Shown here: positions 7,056 through 14,881 of the stretch, piece after piece
How the letters are laid out: the number at the start of each line of letters is the position of its first letter
Numbering within the stretch: position 1 is the first letter of the stretch
From: CAJXZP01 sp963974475
GTDB taxonomy: Bacteria; Bacteroidota; Bacteroidia; Flavobacteriales_G; Salibacteraceae
Length of the DNA stretch: 64,000 bases
Assembly: GCA_963974475.1 (NCBI GenBank)
Contig: CAXBCR010000012.1
Span: forward strand, 1 to 64,000
Direction: 5' to 3'
Program-made: the position numbers and the translations under genes
Notes under the pieces: generated by a model
Told to the model about the DNA's origin: nothing
Database searches by the model: none
The model's input: the letters and a program-made list of their open reading frames with translations, nothing else

Positions 7056-9929
7056 ATGAAAAATATCGGACTTACATTATTAGGGATTATTAGTTCATTG
7101 GTTTTATTAGGACAAACCGGAACGATTAAAGGAGTAGTCACAGAGCTACTGGACGGCAAAACAATGCCGGTTCCATTCGCCAACGTCTATATCGTTGGAT
7201 CCACTACAGGTGGAATGACAGATTTTGATGGTAATTATACCTTCAACGCACCGGTGGGAGACCATCGCATAATCGTGAGCTATACTGGTTATGACGCAGA
7301 CACTTTAAAGGTGAGCGTAACCGAAAACGGGAACCATGAATTAAACTTTAAAGTAGCACAAAAATCATTTTCCTTAAAAGCGGTACAAGTAGTCGCTAAA
7401 TACAATCGTGAATCAGAAACGGCCTTACTAATGGAAAGAAGTAATGCCACCGCCTTAGAAGAAAAAATTGGCGCACAAGAATTATCCAAAAAAGGCGCTA
7501 GCGATGTGCAACAAGGTTTGGCTAAAATGAGTGGCGTTTCGCAAGCCGGAGCTGGAAGCATTTTGGTACGTGGGTTAGGTGATCGATACAATAACGCGTA
7601 CTTAAACGGCATTCCATTACCAAGTCCTGATCCCGACAAAAAAGTGATTCCATTAGACATCATCCCTACTTCGGTAGTACAGAGTTTAACGGTTGCCAAA
7701 ACATTTACTCCTAACCAATTTGGAGATGTTTCTGGCGCATCTATTAACATTGTTACAAAAGACTACCCTGAGCATAAAACATTTAATGTGTATGGCGGTG
7801 TAGGTGCAAATACGAATACCACTGGAAAATCGTTCATGACCAATCAAGGTGGTAAAACCGATTATTTTGGTTTTGATGATGGTACTAGAAATGTACCAGA
7901 CGCATTGAATGTGAAATGGAATCAATTAGAAAGTCCATCCAAAAATTTATACAATAGTAACGATGCGGCCAAAAACCCAACTTACCCGGGTATTCCGTTT
8001 CAAAAAAACATGAACGCTTCCTTAATTAAAGCACCGGTTAATTCAAAATTTGGATTTAACGTAGGTAATTTTTTCGGTAAAGAAGACAACAGTAAAGGAT
8101 TTGGATTCTTAGTTTTAGCTTCATTCGAAAACAAGAAAAACAATTTGAGCGGTCTGCATCGCGTAGTTAATGCTCAAGATGCTAAAGTTATTGATTATAC
8201 GTACAATTCAAGTGTAGAATCTACTAGCTCTTCGGCTTTAGGTTCTGTGTATTATCGTTTCAATACCAACAACAGCATTAAGTTAAACTCCATGTTTGTG
8301 AACTTGTCTAAAAACTCGATTCGCGAAACAGATGGATACCATTGGGATTACGATAACTTAGGAATGATTTTTTCTAGACGTATGACTTGGGTTCAAAATA
8401 AATTATGGACCAACCAAATCATTGGTGACCACAAGTTTTTAAACGAAAAGTTGATTCTAAATTGGAGTGCAGCCTATCAAGTTACCGGTTCTAAAGAGCC
8501 CGACAGAAGACAATTGATTTGGAGTCACCAAGAAGGCGCTCCTAGAACGCAATACCAATTTTTTACGGACAACGTAGCCGACCAACATCGTTACTACATG
8601 TACCTAGATGAAAACGAATATGATGTGGCCGCTAATGGAAAGTATATCTTAAAAACCGATTCGTTAGGCGGTGCTAGAATGACGGTTTCTGCGGGGTATC
8701 AAGGAAAAATGAAAAACAGAACACAGGATTTTAAATTCTACTCACACAACTTGAAAGAGATGAACGCTTCGAACGGATTTGAGTTTGTAGATGCAAATAA
8801 TCCAGATGCATACATTAACGATGCAAATCATGCACAAGGGTATTTTTCTCAAAGAGAAGAATCTAGACCAGAATCGGCTACCGAAGGAATAATGAATGTT
8901 CATGCAGCTTACGCTTCTTTAGATTATCATTTCAACAGCCATTGGTATGCTATGGGAGGTTTAAGAGTAGAAAAAAGCTACCAAGAAATTCGTTACCGTA
9001 AACAATCAAGTCCATTAGATCCAGCTTTTGTGGAAAGTCAAGTAATTGATACCATGAGTTTTTTACCGATGGCTTCATTGAAATTCTCTCCCAACAAAAA
9101 AACTTCGGTTCGGGTAGTAGGTTCTCAAACCGTGACTCGTCCTAATTTTAAAGAGTTAGCGCCATTTCAATACCGCGAATTTTTTGGAGGAAAAGTAAGA
9201 CAAGGAAATCCATTGCTTCAAAACTCAAGCAACACCAACGTAGATTTACGTTACGAGCTATATCCTAATTCGGGTGATTTATACTCGGTAACTGTTTTTG
9301 GTAGAATGATTAACGCACCTATCGAACAAGTAACTATTGGTTCTGCTTCTGGGATTTTATTGACCTATCAAAATGCGAAATCAGCGCAAGCGTATGGAAT
9401 AGAGTTCGAGTTTATTAAAAAATTCAGGAACTTAGATTTCATTTCAGGTTCATCTCCATTAAGAAACTTGGCCTTTGGAGCGAACTTTTCTTACATCTAT
9501 TCTAAAGTAGAAATAGATACCGAAAGTAAAAATGGTGGAAGTGTTACCGTAAACAATCCTAACCGTCAGTTACAAGGTGCATCACCGGTTTTGGCTAACA
9601 TTGATTTGACTTTTGAAAAACGAGTTAATGAAAAATTCAAAACATCGGTTACCGCTTCATACAATTATTTTAGTCGTAGATTATATGCGGTAGGTCGTCA
9701 AAATATTGGTGATTCATACGAAAAAGCAATCAATACATTAAACCTAACTTGGAGAAATGATTTGGGAGCACATTGGCAATTTAATGTATCTGCCAACAAC
9801 CTACTAAATCCAGAAATTCAGGTGGAACAAGAATCTACCCAAGGCAATGCTTCTAGCATCGTAAGTTCTTACCAAAGAGGTATCAACATTGGTGGTACGT
9901 TAGTTTACAAAATCTTCACCAAAAAATAA
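7056..9929 (+). CDS. TonB-dependent outer-membrane receptor, probably Pho-regulated
   Basis: This 957-residue protein starts with a signal peptide (about 1-20). A carboxypeptidase-regulatory-like domain follows (about 22-110; PFANVYIVGSTTGGMTDFDG), then a plug domain (about 130-240; MSGVSQAGAGSILVRGLGDRY and the TPNQFGDVSGASINIVTK end), then a long beta-barrel with repeated aromatic strand ends. TonB receptors bring large or scarce ligands across the outer membrane using ExbBD-TonB energy. There is no SusD partner; a beta-helix lipoprotein under an almost identical promoter follows at 11408 and may be the surface partner. With the PhoBR-like genes alongside, an organic or inorganic phosphate ligand is a reasonable guess. 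The barrel end is KIFTKK rather than a terminal Phe. Confidence 0.88.
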   Translation: MKNIGLTLLGIISSLVLLGQTGTIKGVVTELLDGKTMPVPFANVYIVGSTTGGMTDFDGNYTFNAPVGDHRIIVSYTGYDADTLKVSVTENGNHELNFKVAQKSFSLKAVQVVAKYNRESETALLMERSNATALEEKIGAQELSKKGASDVQQGLAKMSGVSQAGAGSILVRGLGDRYNNAYLNGIPLPSPDPDKKVIPLDIIPTSVVQSLTVAKTFTPNQFGDVSGASINIVTKDYPEHKTFNVYGGVGANTNTTGKSFMTNQGGKTDYFGFDDGTRNVPDALNVKWNQLESPSKNLYNSNDAAKNPTYPGIPFQKNMNASLIKAPVNSKFGFNVGNFFGKEDNSKGFGFLVLASFENKKNNLSGLHRVVNAQDAKVIDYTYNSSVESTSSSALGSVYYRFNTNNSIKLNSMFVNLSKNSIRETDGYHWDYDNLGMIFSRRMTWVQNKLWTNQIIGDHKFLNEKLILNWSAAYQVTGSKEPDRRQLIWSHQEGAPRTQYQFFTDNVADQHRYYMYLDENEYDVAANGKYILKTDSLGGARMTVSAGYQGKMKNRTQDFKFYSHNLKEMNASNGFEFVDANNPDAYINDANHAQGYFSQREESRPESATEGIMNVHAAYASLDYHFNSHWYAMGGLRVEKSYQEIRYRKQSSPLDPAFVESQVIDTMSFLPMASLKFSPNKKTSVRVVGSQTVTRPNFKELAPFQYREFFGGKVRQGNPLLQNSSNTNVDLRYELYPNSGDLYSVTVFGRMINAPIEQVTIGSASGILLTYQNAKSAQAYGIEFEFIKKFRNLDFISGSSPLRNLAFGANFSYIYSKVEIDTESKNGGSVTVNNPNRQLQGASPVLANIDLTFEKRVNEKFKTSVTASYNYFSRRLYAVGRQNIGDSYEKAINTLNLTWRNDLGAHWQFNVSANNLLNPEIQVEQESTQGNASSIVSSYQRGINIGGTLVYKIFTKK

Positions 9930-9956
9930 AAAAACCCTCATAGCAAGGATTTTTTC

Positions 9957-10003
9957 ACCCCTTCAATGAAACTCCTCAACGAGTTGATTTGAAGGGGTTT
10001 TCT
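9957..10003 (+). terminator. Rho-independent terminator of the TonB receptor gene
   Basis: A perfect 10-bp stem, ACCCCTTCAA (9957-9966) with TTGAAGGGGT (9989-9998), has a 22-base loop and is followed by a T-rich run. The T run is only on the plus strand side, so it serves the receptor gene. Confidence 0.85.
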
Positions 10004-10058
10004 TTTGCTTTATTATTTGAATTGGGAAAGTTAAGGACTTTTTCTTTTCCTATAATTT

Positions 10059-10655
10059 TTAGTTTTTAGCAAATTCTATCAGTGGTAATATATTACCCTT
10101 ATCTGCCAGCCTCAAAGCATTTATATAGGTTTTCCTAGTTTCATCTGCCTTTACCATATTTGATTGATGCCAGGAAAAAATCTCTTTCCTAAATACAGAT
10201 TCCATTAGTATATCCGCCATCATCCTTGAATGCCGCCCATTTCCATTTGGGAAACAGTGAACGGCTACAAGCCTATGCTTAAAGCGTATTGCAATTTCTT
10301 CTTGGGGATATATCTTATTTTCAATCCAATATTTCGTGTCATCAATAAGGCACTTTAGCTCAACGCCAATATTTACCCAATTTATTCCAATATTTTTATC
10401 GCTTCTTCTAAAATTTCCTGCCCATTTCCATATATCTCCGTACATTTTTTTATGTAAGTCTTTGATGAATTTCTCGGTCAATATTTTTTCGACTTTGAAG
10501 TTTGATTGGACCACCCATAACACTGCTTTTTCAATATTTAACTGTTCAAATTCATTCAATTCACCTTGGGTAGTGATTGATTTTATTTTGAGCGCGTCTT
10601 TTTCATCTTCATTCAAAGGGGTCTGTCCATCGGTATAAGCTAAGTTTAATCCCAT
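10059..10655 (-). CDS. Mobile mystery protein B (Fic domain protein)
   Basis: The 198-residue protein has the Fic/DOC fold with motif HCFPNGNGRHSR (His133), close to HxFx(D/E)GNGRxxR except that the usual acidic residue is Asn. I recall this Asn variant from the 'mobile mystery protein B' family. Fic enzymes transfer AMP or related groups to target proteins; whether this variant does is unknown. It overlaps the upstream HTH gene by 10 bases, the arrangement of an HTH-regulator plus Fic pair found sporadically on mobile DNA. It sits between two genes with matching Pho-like promoters, so it looks inserted there. Confidence 0.85.
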   Translation of the reverse strand: MGLNLAYTDGQTPLNEDEKDALKIKSITTQGELNEFEQLNIEKAVLWVVQSNFKVEKILTEKFIKDLHKKMYGDIWKWAGNFRRSDKNIGINWVNIGVELKCLIDDTKYWIENKIYPQEEIAIRFKHRLVAVHCFPNGNGRHSRMMADILMESVFRKEIFSWHQSNMVKADETRKTYINALRLADKGNILPLIEFAKN

Positions 10656-11107
10656 AACGATTTTTTCATTTCTCTTTTTAATTCAAAAGCCAATTCATGG
10701 ATAGATTCATTAATCTTTTCCTCACTTATACCTTGGTCTTCCAATTGCATGTTTTGATTGGTTCTTAATACAATCTGTTTCGCTAACGTCTTAGCTTTTA
10801 AACTTATTAAGTTTTCTATCGACCCATCCTTTGGAACAAACCCATACACCAATTGCATATCCAGCGCTTTCCCGGTAGCTCTTAGTTTATTTATAGTTAT
10901 TTGCCCTGAGGCTTCACGCTCCTCTATTTTTTGAATTGCGCCTTTGGTTAAGCCTAACTTGACTGCCATTTGATCTCTTGTCATATTAATCGTAGTCCTT
11001 ATGGCATTAATCCATCCTTTTGGGGGAACAGAAATCACTACAGCACCTTTAAAAACAGATAGTTTAGTATCTAATTGCTCGATTAATAATCTTTTTGCAT
11101 TTCTCAT
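10646..11107 (-). CDS. Mobile mystery protein A (XRE-type HTH regulator)
   Basis: I place the start at the ATG at 11107 (MRNAKRLLIEQLDTK). The longer open frame to 11218 runs through an AT-rich operator region and adds an implausible hydrophobic, Cys-rich leader. The 153-residue product has a helix-turn-helix at about 34-66 (TRDQMAVKLGLTKGAIQKIEEREASG). The order and 10-base overlap with the Fic gene match the mobile mystery A/B pair. It probably represses its own operon through the 22-bp palindrome just upstream, by analogy with antitoxin-like regulators. Confidence 0.85.
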   Translation of the reverse strand: MRNAKRLLIEQLDTKLSVFKGAVVISVPPKGWINAIRTTINMTRDQMAVKLGLTKGAIQKIEEREASGQITINKLRATGKALDMQLVYGFVPKDGSIENLISLKAKTLAKQIVLRTNQNMQLEDQGISEEKINESIHELAFELKREMKKSLWD

Positions 11108-11117
11108 TACACTAAAT

Positions 11118-11139
11118 TTGCATACATATATGTATGCAA
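11118..11139. promoter_or_regulatory. 22-bp perfect palindrome upstream of mmpA (putative operator)
   Basis: The 22 bases form a perfect palindrome, left arm TTGCATACATA and right arm TATGTATGCAA, ending 10 bases before the mmpA ATG. A second, shorter palindrome of the same core, TACATATATGTA, lies at 11187-11198. Two copies of one palindrome in the leader of an HTH gene suggest cooperative autorepression. Confidence 0.65.
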
Positions 11140-11295
11140 TTATACATAATAACATACAAATACATATACTTATTAATAAAAAAGAATACATATATGTACA
11201 CTTTACTTTCCAAAACAAGAAACACTTCTTTCTATCTCACCGCTTACCCTTCCATTTCCCTAAAAAGAGGATGGAATAACGATACATTACATTCC

Positions 11296-11373
11296 CTTAA
11301 CATTCCATCCATTTTAGTAAAGATTCGTTAACGATGGCTTAAGTCGGAAATAACAACTGCCCCCCATATTTGC
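11296..11373 (+). promoter_or_regulatory. Putative PhoB-type box and promoter of the lipoprotein gene
   Basis: GTTAAC (11327) and CTTAAG (11338) are 11 bp apart, with a degenerate AGTAAA one further 11-bp step upstream (11316) and a CTTAAC at 11296. After CTTAAG come 21 bases and then CATATTTGC (11365-11373). This is the same geometry as the TonB receptor promoter, and both -7 regions continue as TTTGCATCAT. Confidence 0.65.
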
Positions 11374-11407
11374 ATCATCAATTTAAACGAAAGACAAAAA
11401 AATTAAA

Positions 11408-12682
11408 ATGAGAAAATTCACTCAAACTTTAGGATTAATTGCACTCGCTGCAACTGCTACTTTTACTTCTTGTAAAAAAGATTCAACTACCAATCCATCC
11501 GGAATTACAAAAGAATACGTGATCAAAGACGTAACCGTAAACGGAACAACTTACACCCAAGTACAAGGAACCATCAACGAAAACTACACATTCACAGCAA
11601 GTAAAAACTGGTTGTTGTCTGGTGGGGTTTTTGTAAAAGACGGAAGCACACTTACCATTGAAGCAGGAACTCAAATTAAAGCAGCCGATGACGGTGCTAC
11701 TGCATTTTTAGCAATCGCACAAGGAGGGAAAATTAATGCTGTTGGTACTGCAGCAAAACCAATCGTATTTAGTACCGTAAAAGCAAATCCTGCTCCTGGC
11801 GATTGGGGCGGAATTATTATCAATGGTCGCGCTACCATAAACGTTGCCGGTGGCAGCGCTCAGGGCGAAGGCGGAACAGGAACTTACGGTGGTCAGGATG
11901 ACGCTGATAACTCTGGAACCCTTTCTTATATCGTGGTGAAATACGCAGGTCGTATCTTAGGTACCGACAACGAATTAAACGGGTTTTCTTTTAACGGAGT
12001 AGGTTCTGGAACAAGTGCTTCTTACTTACAAGCATTTCGTGGAGCGGATGACGGATTCGAATTCTTTGGAGGTACCGTGAATGTCCGTTACTTAGTTTCT
12101 ACTGGAAACCATGACGACTCTTTTGATTGGACTCAAGGTTGGAGAGGAAATGGTCAATTTATGGTAGCCGTTCAACACACTGATAAAGGCGACAGATGTA
12201 TTGAAGCGGATAACAATGCGGATGATAACGCAGCAACTCCATTTTCTGAACCAACTTTAAGTAATCTTACTTTGATATCTGTAGATGATGGTGACCAAAG
12301 AAACACTGGAATGCGTTTACGTGCTGGTACAAAAGCGCATATCTATAACGCTATTACTGTGAATTCTTTAAAAGCAGGTGTACGTGTTACCGATCAAACT
12401 CCTTCTACGCAAACTGCCGATAACATGGCGGATGGGTCACTATCTGTTAAATCTACTATTTCTGTAAGTGTAGGTACAGCTTGGGATGGTTGCGACAAAT
12501 TCATGAACGATGCTACTAACTCAGTGACCGATGTTTCTTTCTTGAACGGATATGTTGGAACTTATTCAGGTACAGAAACCACCGATCCTTCTACCCTTGG
12601 AACTTGGTTTAATTCTGCTAATTACATGGGAGCGGTTACAACTGCCGACAACTGGGTTGAAGGTTGGACAAGCACTTTATAA
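11408..12682 (+). CDS. Beta-helix-like outer-membrane lipoprotein, partner candidate of the TonB receptor
   Basis: The 424-residue protein has a lipoprotein signal with lipobox TFTSC (Cys about 22) followed by a Ser/Thr linker. The body has successive short strands (GGVFVKDGSTLTIEAGTQIKA, GGKINAVGTAAKPIVFST, GDWGGIIINGRATIN) typical of a right-handed beta-helix lipoprotein often found beside TonB receptors and sometimes misnamed 'multidrug transporter'. Ligand and function are unknown. Promoter geometry is the same as for the receptor at 7056, so the two are probably co-regulated although the MmpAB module now separates them. Confidence 0.75.
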   Translation: MRKFTQTLGLIALAATATFTSCKKDSTTNPSGITKEYVIKDVTVNGTTYTQVQGTINENYTFTASKNWLLSGGVFVKDGSTLTIEAGTQIKAADDGATAFLAIAQGGKINAVGTAAKPIVFSTVKANPAPGDWGGIIINGRATINVAGGSAQGEGGTGTYGGQDDADNSGTLSYIVVKYAGRILGTDNELNGFSFNGVGSGTSASYLQAFRGADDGFEFFGGTVNVRYLVSTGNHDDSFDWTQGWRGNGQFMVAVQHTDKGDRCIEADNNADDNAATPFSEPTLSNLTLISVDDGDQRNTGMRLRAGTKAHIYNAITVNSLKAGVRVTDQTPSTQTADNMADGSLSVKSTISVSVGTAWDGCDKFMNDATNSVTDVSFLNGYVGTYSGTETTDPSTLGTWFNSANYMGAVTTADNWVEGWTSTL

Positions 12683-12741
12683 TATTTGCGCCAAGCGCAT
12701 AAAAATCTCTATATATCCCTAATAAATATATAGACTCCGAT

Positions 12742-12778
12742 AGAACAGGATTCACGCAAGTGGATCCTGTTTTTTTAT
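12742..12778 (+). terminator. Terminator of the lipoprotein gene
   Basis: Stem AACAGGAT (12744-12751) with ATCCTGTT (12764-12771), a 12-base loop and a following run of T. It reaches the stop codon of the convergent MORN gene. Confidence 0.8.
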
Positions 12779-13131
12779 TTAAGCGCTAAATCTGAGGAAT
12801 AATCTAAGTTATAAAAAAGTTTACCTTCCCTATAAATTTTCCACATGCCGGTTTTATGACCCTCTTCAAAAAAACCAGTCGCTAATAATTGTGCATTTTC
12901 ATCATACGAAGACCATTCTCCTTCCAATTGGTCTTGTTTAAAATATCCTGTTTCTGAAACCACACCCGATTCATAAAAATAAGTTACTTCTACTGCACCG
13001 GCCGTAACCGATATACATTCCATTTTCAAATTCCCATTAGGATAGAATTCTTGTTTTACCACTTCCAAGTATTGCGCTTGGGCAGCTAAGCCAACAAATA
13101 GAAATGCAAGTACGATTGTGAAACTTTTCAT
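12775..13131 (-). CDS. Small secreted MORN/YwqK-like protein, probably Pho-regulated
   Basis: The start is the ATG at 13131 (MKSFTIVLAFLFVGLAAQAQ, a clear signal peptide); the longer frame opens with a TTG inside the promoter. The mature ~100 residues contain MORN-like repeats (YFYESGVVSETGYFKQDQLEG, EWSSYDENAQ, GFFEEGHKTGMWKIYREGK). I recognise a small Flavobacteriia family often misnamed as an adenylyltransferase and found near TonB receptors. The true function is unknown. The promoter carries four NTTAAN-type words at an 11-bp step, which links it to the PhoB-like regulator. Confidence 0.75.
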   Translation of the reverse strand: MKSFTIVLAFLFVGLAAQAQYLEVVKQEFYPNGNLKMECISVTAGAVEVTYFYESGVVSETGYFKQDQLEGEWSSYDENAQLLATGFFEEGHKTGMWKIYREGKLFYNLDYSSDLALK

Positions 13132-13151
13132 GGCAGAAATTTTAATTCCCC

Positions 13152-13216
13152 ACAAATATATATGTTCTTCCCTAATATTAACAGGATATTACCCCAATGT
13201 TAACTCAATGTTAAGT
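13152..13216 (-). promoter_or_regulatory. Putative four-unit PhoB-type box and promoter of the MORN gene
   Basis: On the minus strand the words CTTAAC (13215-13210), GTTAAC, GGTAAT and GTTAAT (13182-13177) come at exact 11-bp steps. The -7 element TATATTTGT (13160-13152), which matches TAnnTTTG perfectly, begins 16 bases after the last word and 27 after the third. The gap therefore differs from the 21 bases of the two plus-strand promoters. Confidence 0.65.
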
Positions 13217-13275
13217 GATTTTTTTAATAGGTTGATTTTCAGCATTTAATTCGTATCAAAATTAACCTCATAACC

Positions 13276-13312
13276 AAAAAAAAGTGGAATAACTATTCAG
13301 TTACTCCACTTT
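13276..13312 (-). terminator. Terminator of the dipeptidase gene
   Basis: Arms AAAGTGGAATAAC (13281-13293) and GTTACTCCACTTT (13300-13312) pair with one mismatch around a 6-base loop. On the minus strand the stem runs into a T stretch, so it ends the dipeptidase transcript. Confidence 0.85.
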
Positions 13313-13335
13313 CCTCTATAAAAATTCGATTTTTC

Positions 13336-14724
13336 TTACCCTTTCAAATCTACAAAGTGCTTGTAGAAATAAGGAATAGTTTCAATTCCTTTATAGAAAT
13401 TAAACAACCCATAATGCTCATTAGGTGAATGTATTGCATCCGAATCTAATCCGAATCCGAATAGAATAGTTTTCATTCCAAGTTCCTTTTCAAACAAAGA
13501 AACGATAGGAATAGAACCTCCCGAACGTACTGGAATTGGTTTTTTACCAAAAGCATCTTCTACCGCTTTACTAGCCGCATTATACGCAATAGAGTCTGTA
13601 GGAGAAACGTACGGATGGCCGCCATGATGCGCAGTAACCTTCACTTTCACACTTTTTGGCGCAATGCTTTCAAAATGAGTTGTAAATAATTGAGTGATTT
13701 CATCTGGATCTTGATCCGGCACCAAACGCATAGATATTTTAGCATACGCTTTAGACGCAATTACCGTTTTGGCTCCTTCGCCTTGGTAACCACCCCAAAT
13801 TCCATTTACATCCAACGATGGTCGAATAGTCGCTCTTTCCATGGTAGAGTATCCAGCTTCGCCTTCCACATCATCCATATCTAACGCTGCTTTGTATTCC
13901 TCAATACTAAAAGGAGCTTTCGCCATTTCAGCACGTTCTTCTTTGGTTAATTCTACCACTTTATCATAAAACCCTGGAATGGTAATATGTTTGTTTTCAT
14001 CTTGAAGCGATGCAATTAATCGATTCAATACATTAATGGGATTTGCCACAGCGCCTCCATATAAACCGGAGTGTAAATCACGATTTGGACCCGTCACTTC
14101 TACCTCCACATAACTCAATCCACGCAACCCTGTAGTAATCGATGGGGTGCTATTTGAAAGCATTCCTGTATCAGAAATTAGTATGACATCACCGGCCAAT
14201 TTTTCATGATTTTTTTTGACAAAGGCATCTAAAGAAACCGAACCAACTTCTTCCTCTCCTTCAATCATGAATTTCACATTACAAGGCAATTCACCTGATT
14301 TATTCATGGCTTCAAAAGCTTTCACATGCATAAACATTTGACCTTTATCGTCACATGCTCCACGCGCAAAAATGGCTCCATCCGGATGGGCTGCCGTTTT
14401 CTTTACTACAGGTTCAAATGCAGGCGAATCCCATAAATCTAACGGGTCTGCGGGTTGCACATCATAATGTCCGTAAACCACAACGGTAGGCAACTTTGAA
14501 TCTATTATTTTTTCAGCATACACAATTGGATTTCCCGGTGTTTCACACAACTCAGCCATATCCACTCCAGCATCTAGCAACGATTGTTTTACACTTTCAG
14601 CTGCCTTAAGCATATCCGGTTTGTTTTCCGGCTTTGCGCTTATGGAAGGAATTCTCAATAGGTCAAACAATTGACTAAGTGCCTCCTCTTTATGAGACCC
14701 AATATATTCTTGTGTATTTTTCAT
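13336..14724 (-). CDS. M20 family dipeptidase
   Basis: The 462-residue protein is a full-length M20 peptidase of the carnosine-dipeptidase-like group. It has VVYGHYDVQPADP (metal-binding His), ARGACDDKGQ (bridging Asp), IEGEEEVGS (catalytic Glu and metal Glu), VEVTGPNRDLHSG in the lid domain and a C-terminal His (DAIHSPNEH). Such cytoplasmic zinc enzymes hydrolyse dipeptides with broad specificity. It is a single gene with its own TAATTTTG -7 element (minus strand, 14747-14754) and terminator. Confidence 0.9.
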   Translation of the reverse strand: MKNTQEYIGSHKEEALSQLFDLLRIPSISAKPENKPDMLKAAESVKQSLLDAGVDMAELCETPGNPIVYAEKIIDSKLPTVVVYGHYDVQPADPLDLWDSPAFEPVVKKTAAHPDGAIFARGACDDKGQMFMHVKAFEAMNKSGELPCNVKFMIEGEEEVGSVSLDAFVKKNHEKLAGDVILISDTGMLSNSTPSITTGLRGLSYVEVEVTGPNRDLHSGLYGGAVANPINVLNRLIASLQDENKHITIPGFYDKVVELTKEERAEMAKAPFSIEEYKAALDMDDVEGEAGYSTMERATIRPSLDVNGIWGGYQGEGAKTVIASKAYAKISMRLVPDQDPDEITQLFTTHFESIAPKSVKVKVTAHHGGHPYVSPTDSIAYNAASKAVEDAFGKKPIPVRSGGSIPIVSLFEKELGMKTILFGFGLDSDAIHSPNEHYGLFNFYKGIETIPYFYKHFVDLKG

Positions 14725-14881
14725 CTTATTTTGTGTTTTATTTATTCAAAATTACGGATGTAATCATCCTTATTTTTAAGGCTGGCAATTTAATTATTTT
14801 TGTTGGTTAGGTAAAGGGATTCGTCTCTAGTCTCCCTAGATTCTTTCAAATGGAATTATCCATGAGCGGGTAATGCTTATT

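Noticed and set aside
11001..11331. Two overlapping plus-strand frames across the mmpA leader
   Set aside because: They follow AT-rich operator DNA and the antisense of mmpA, and have no protein-like features.
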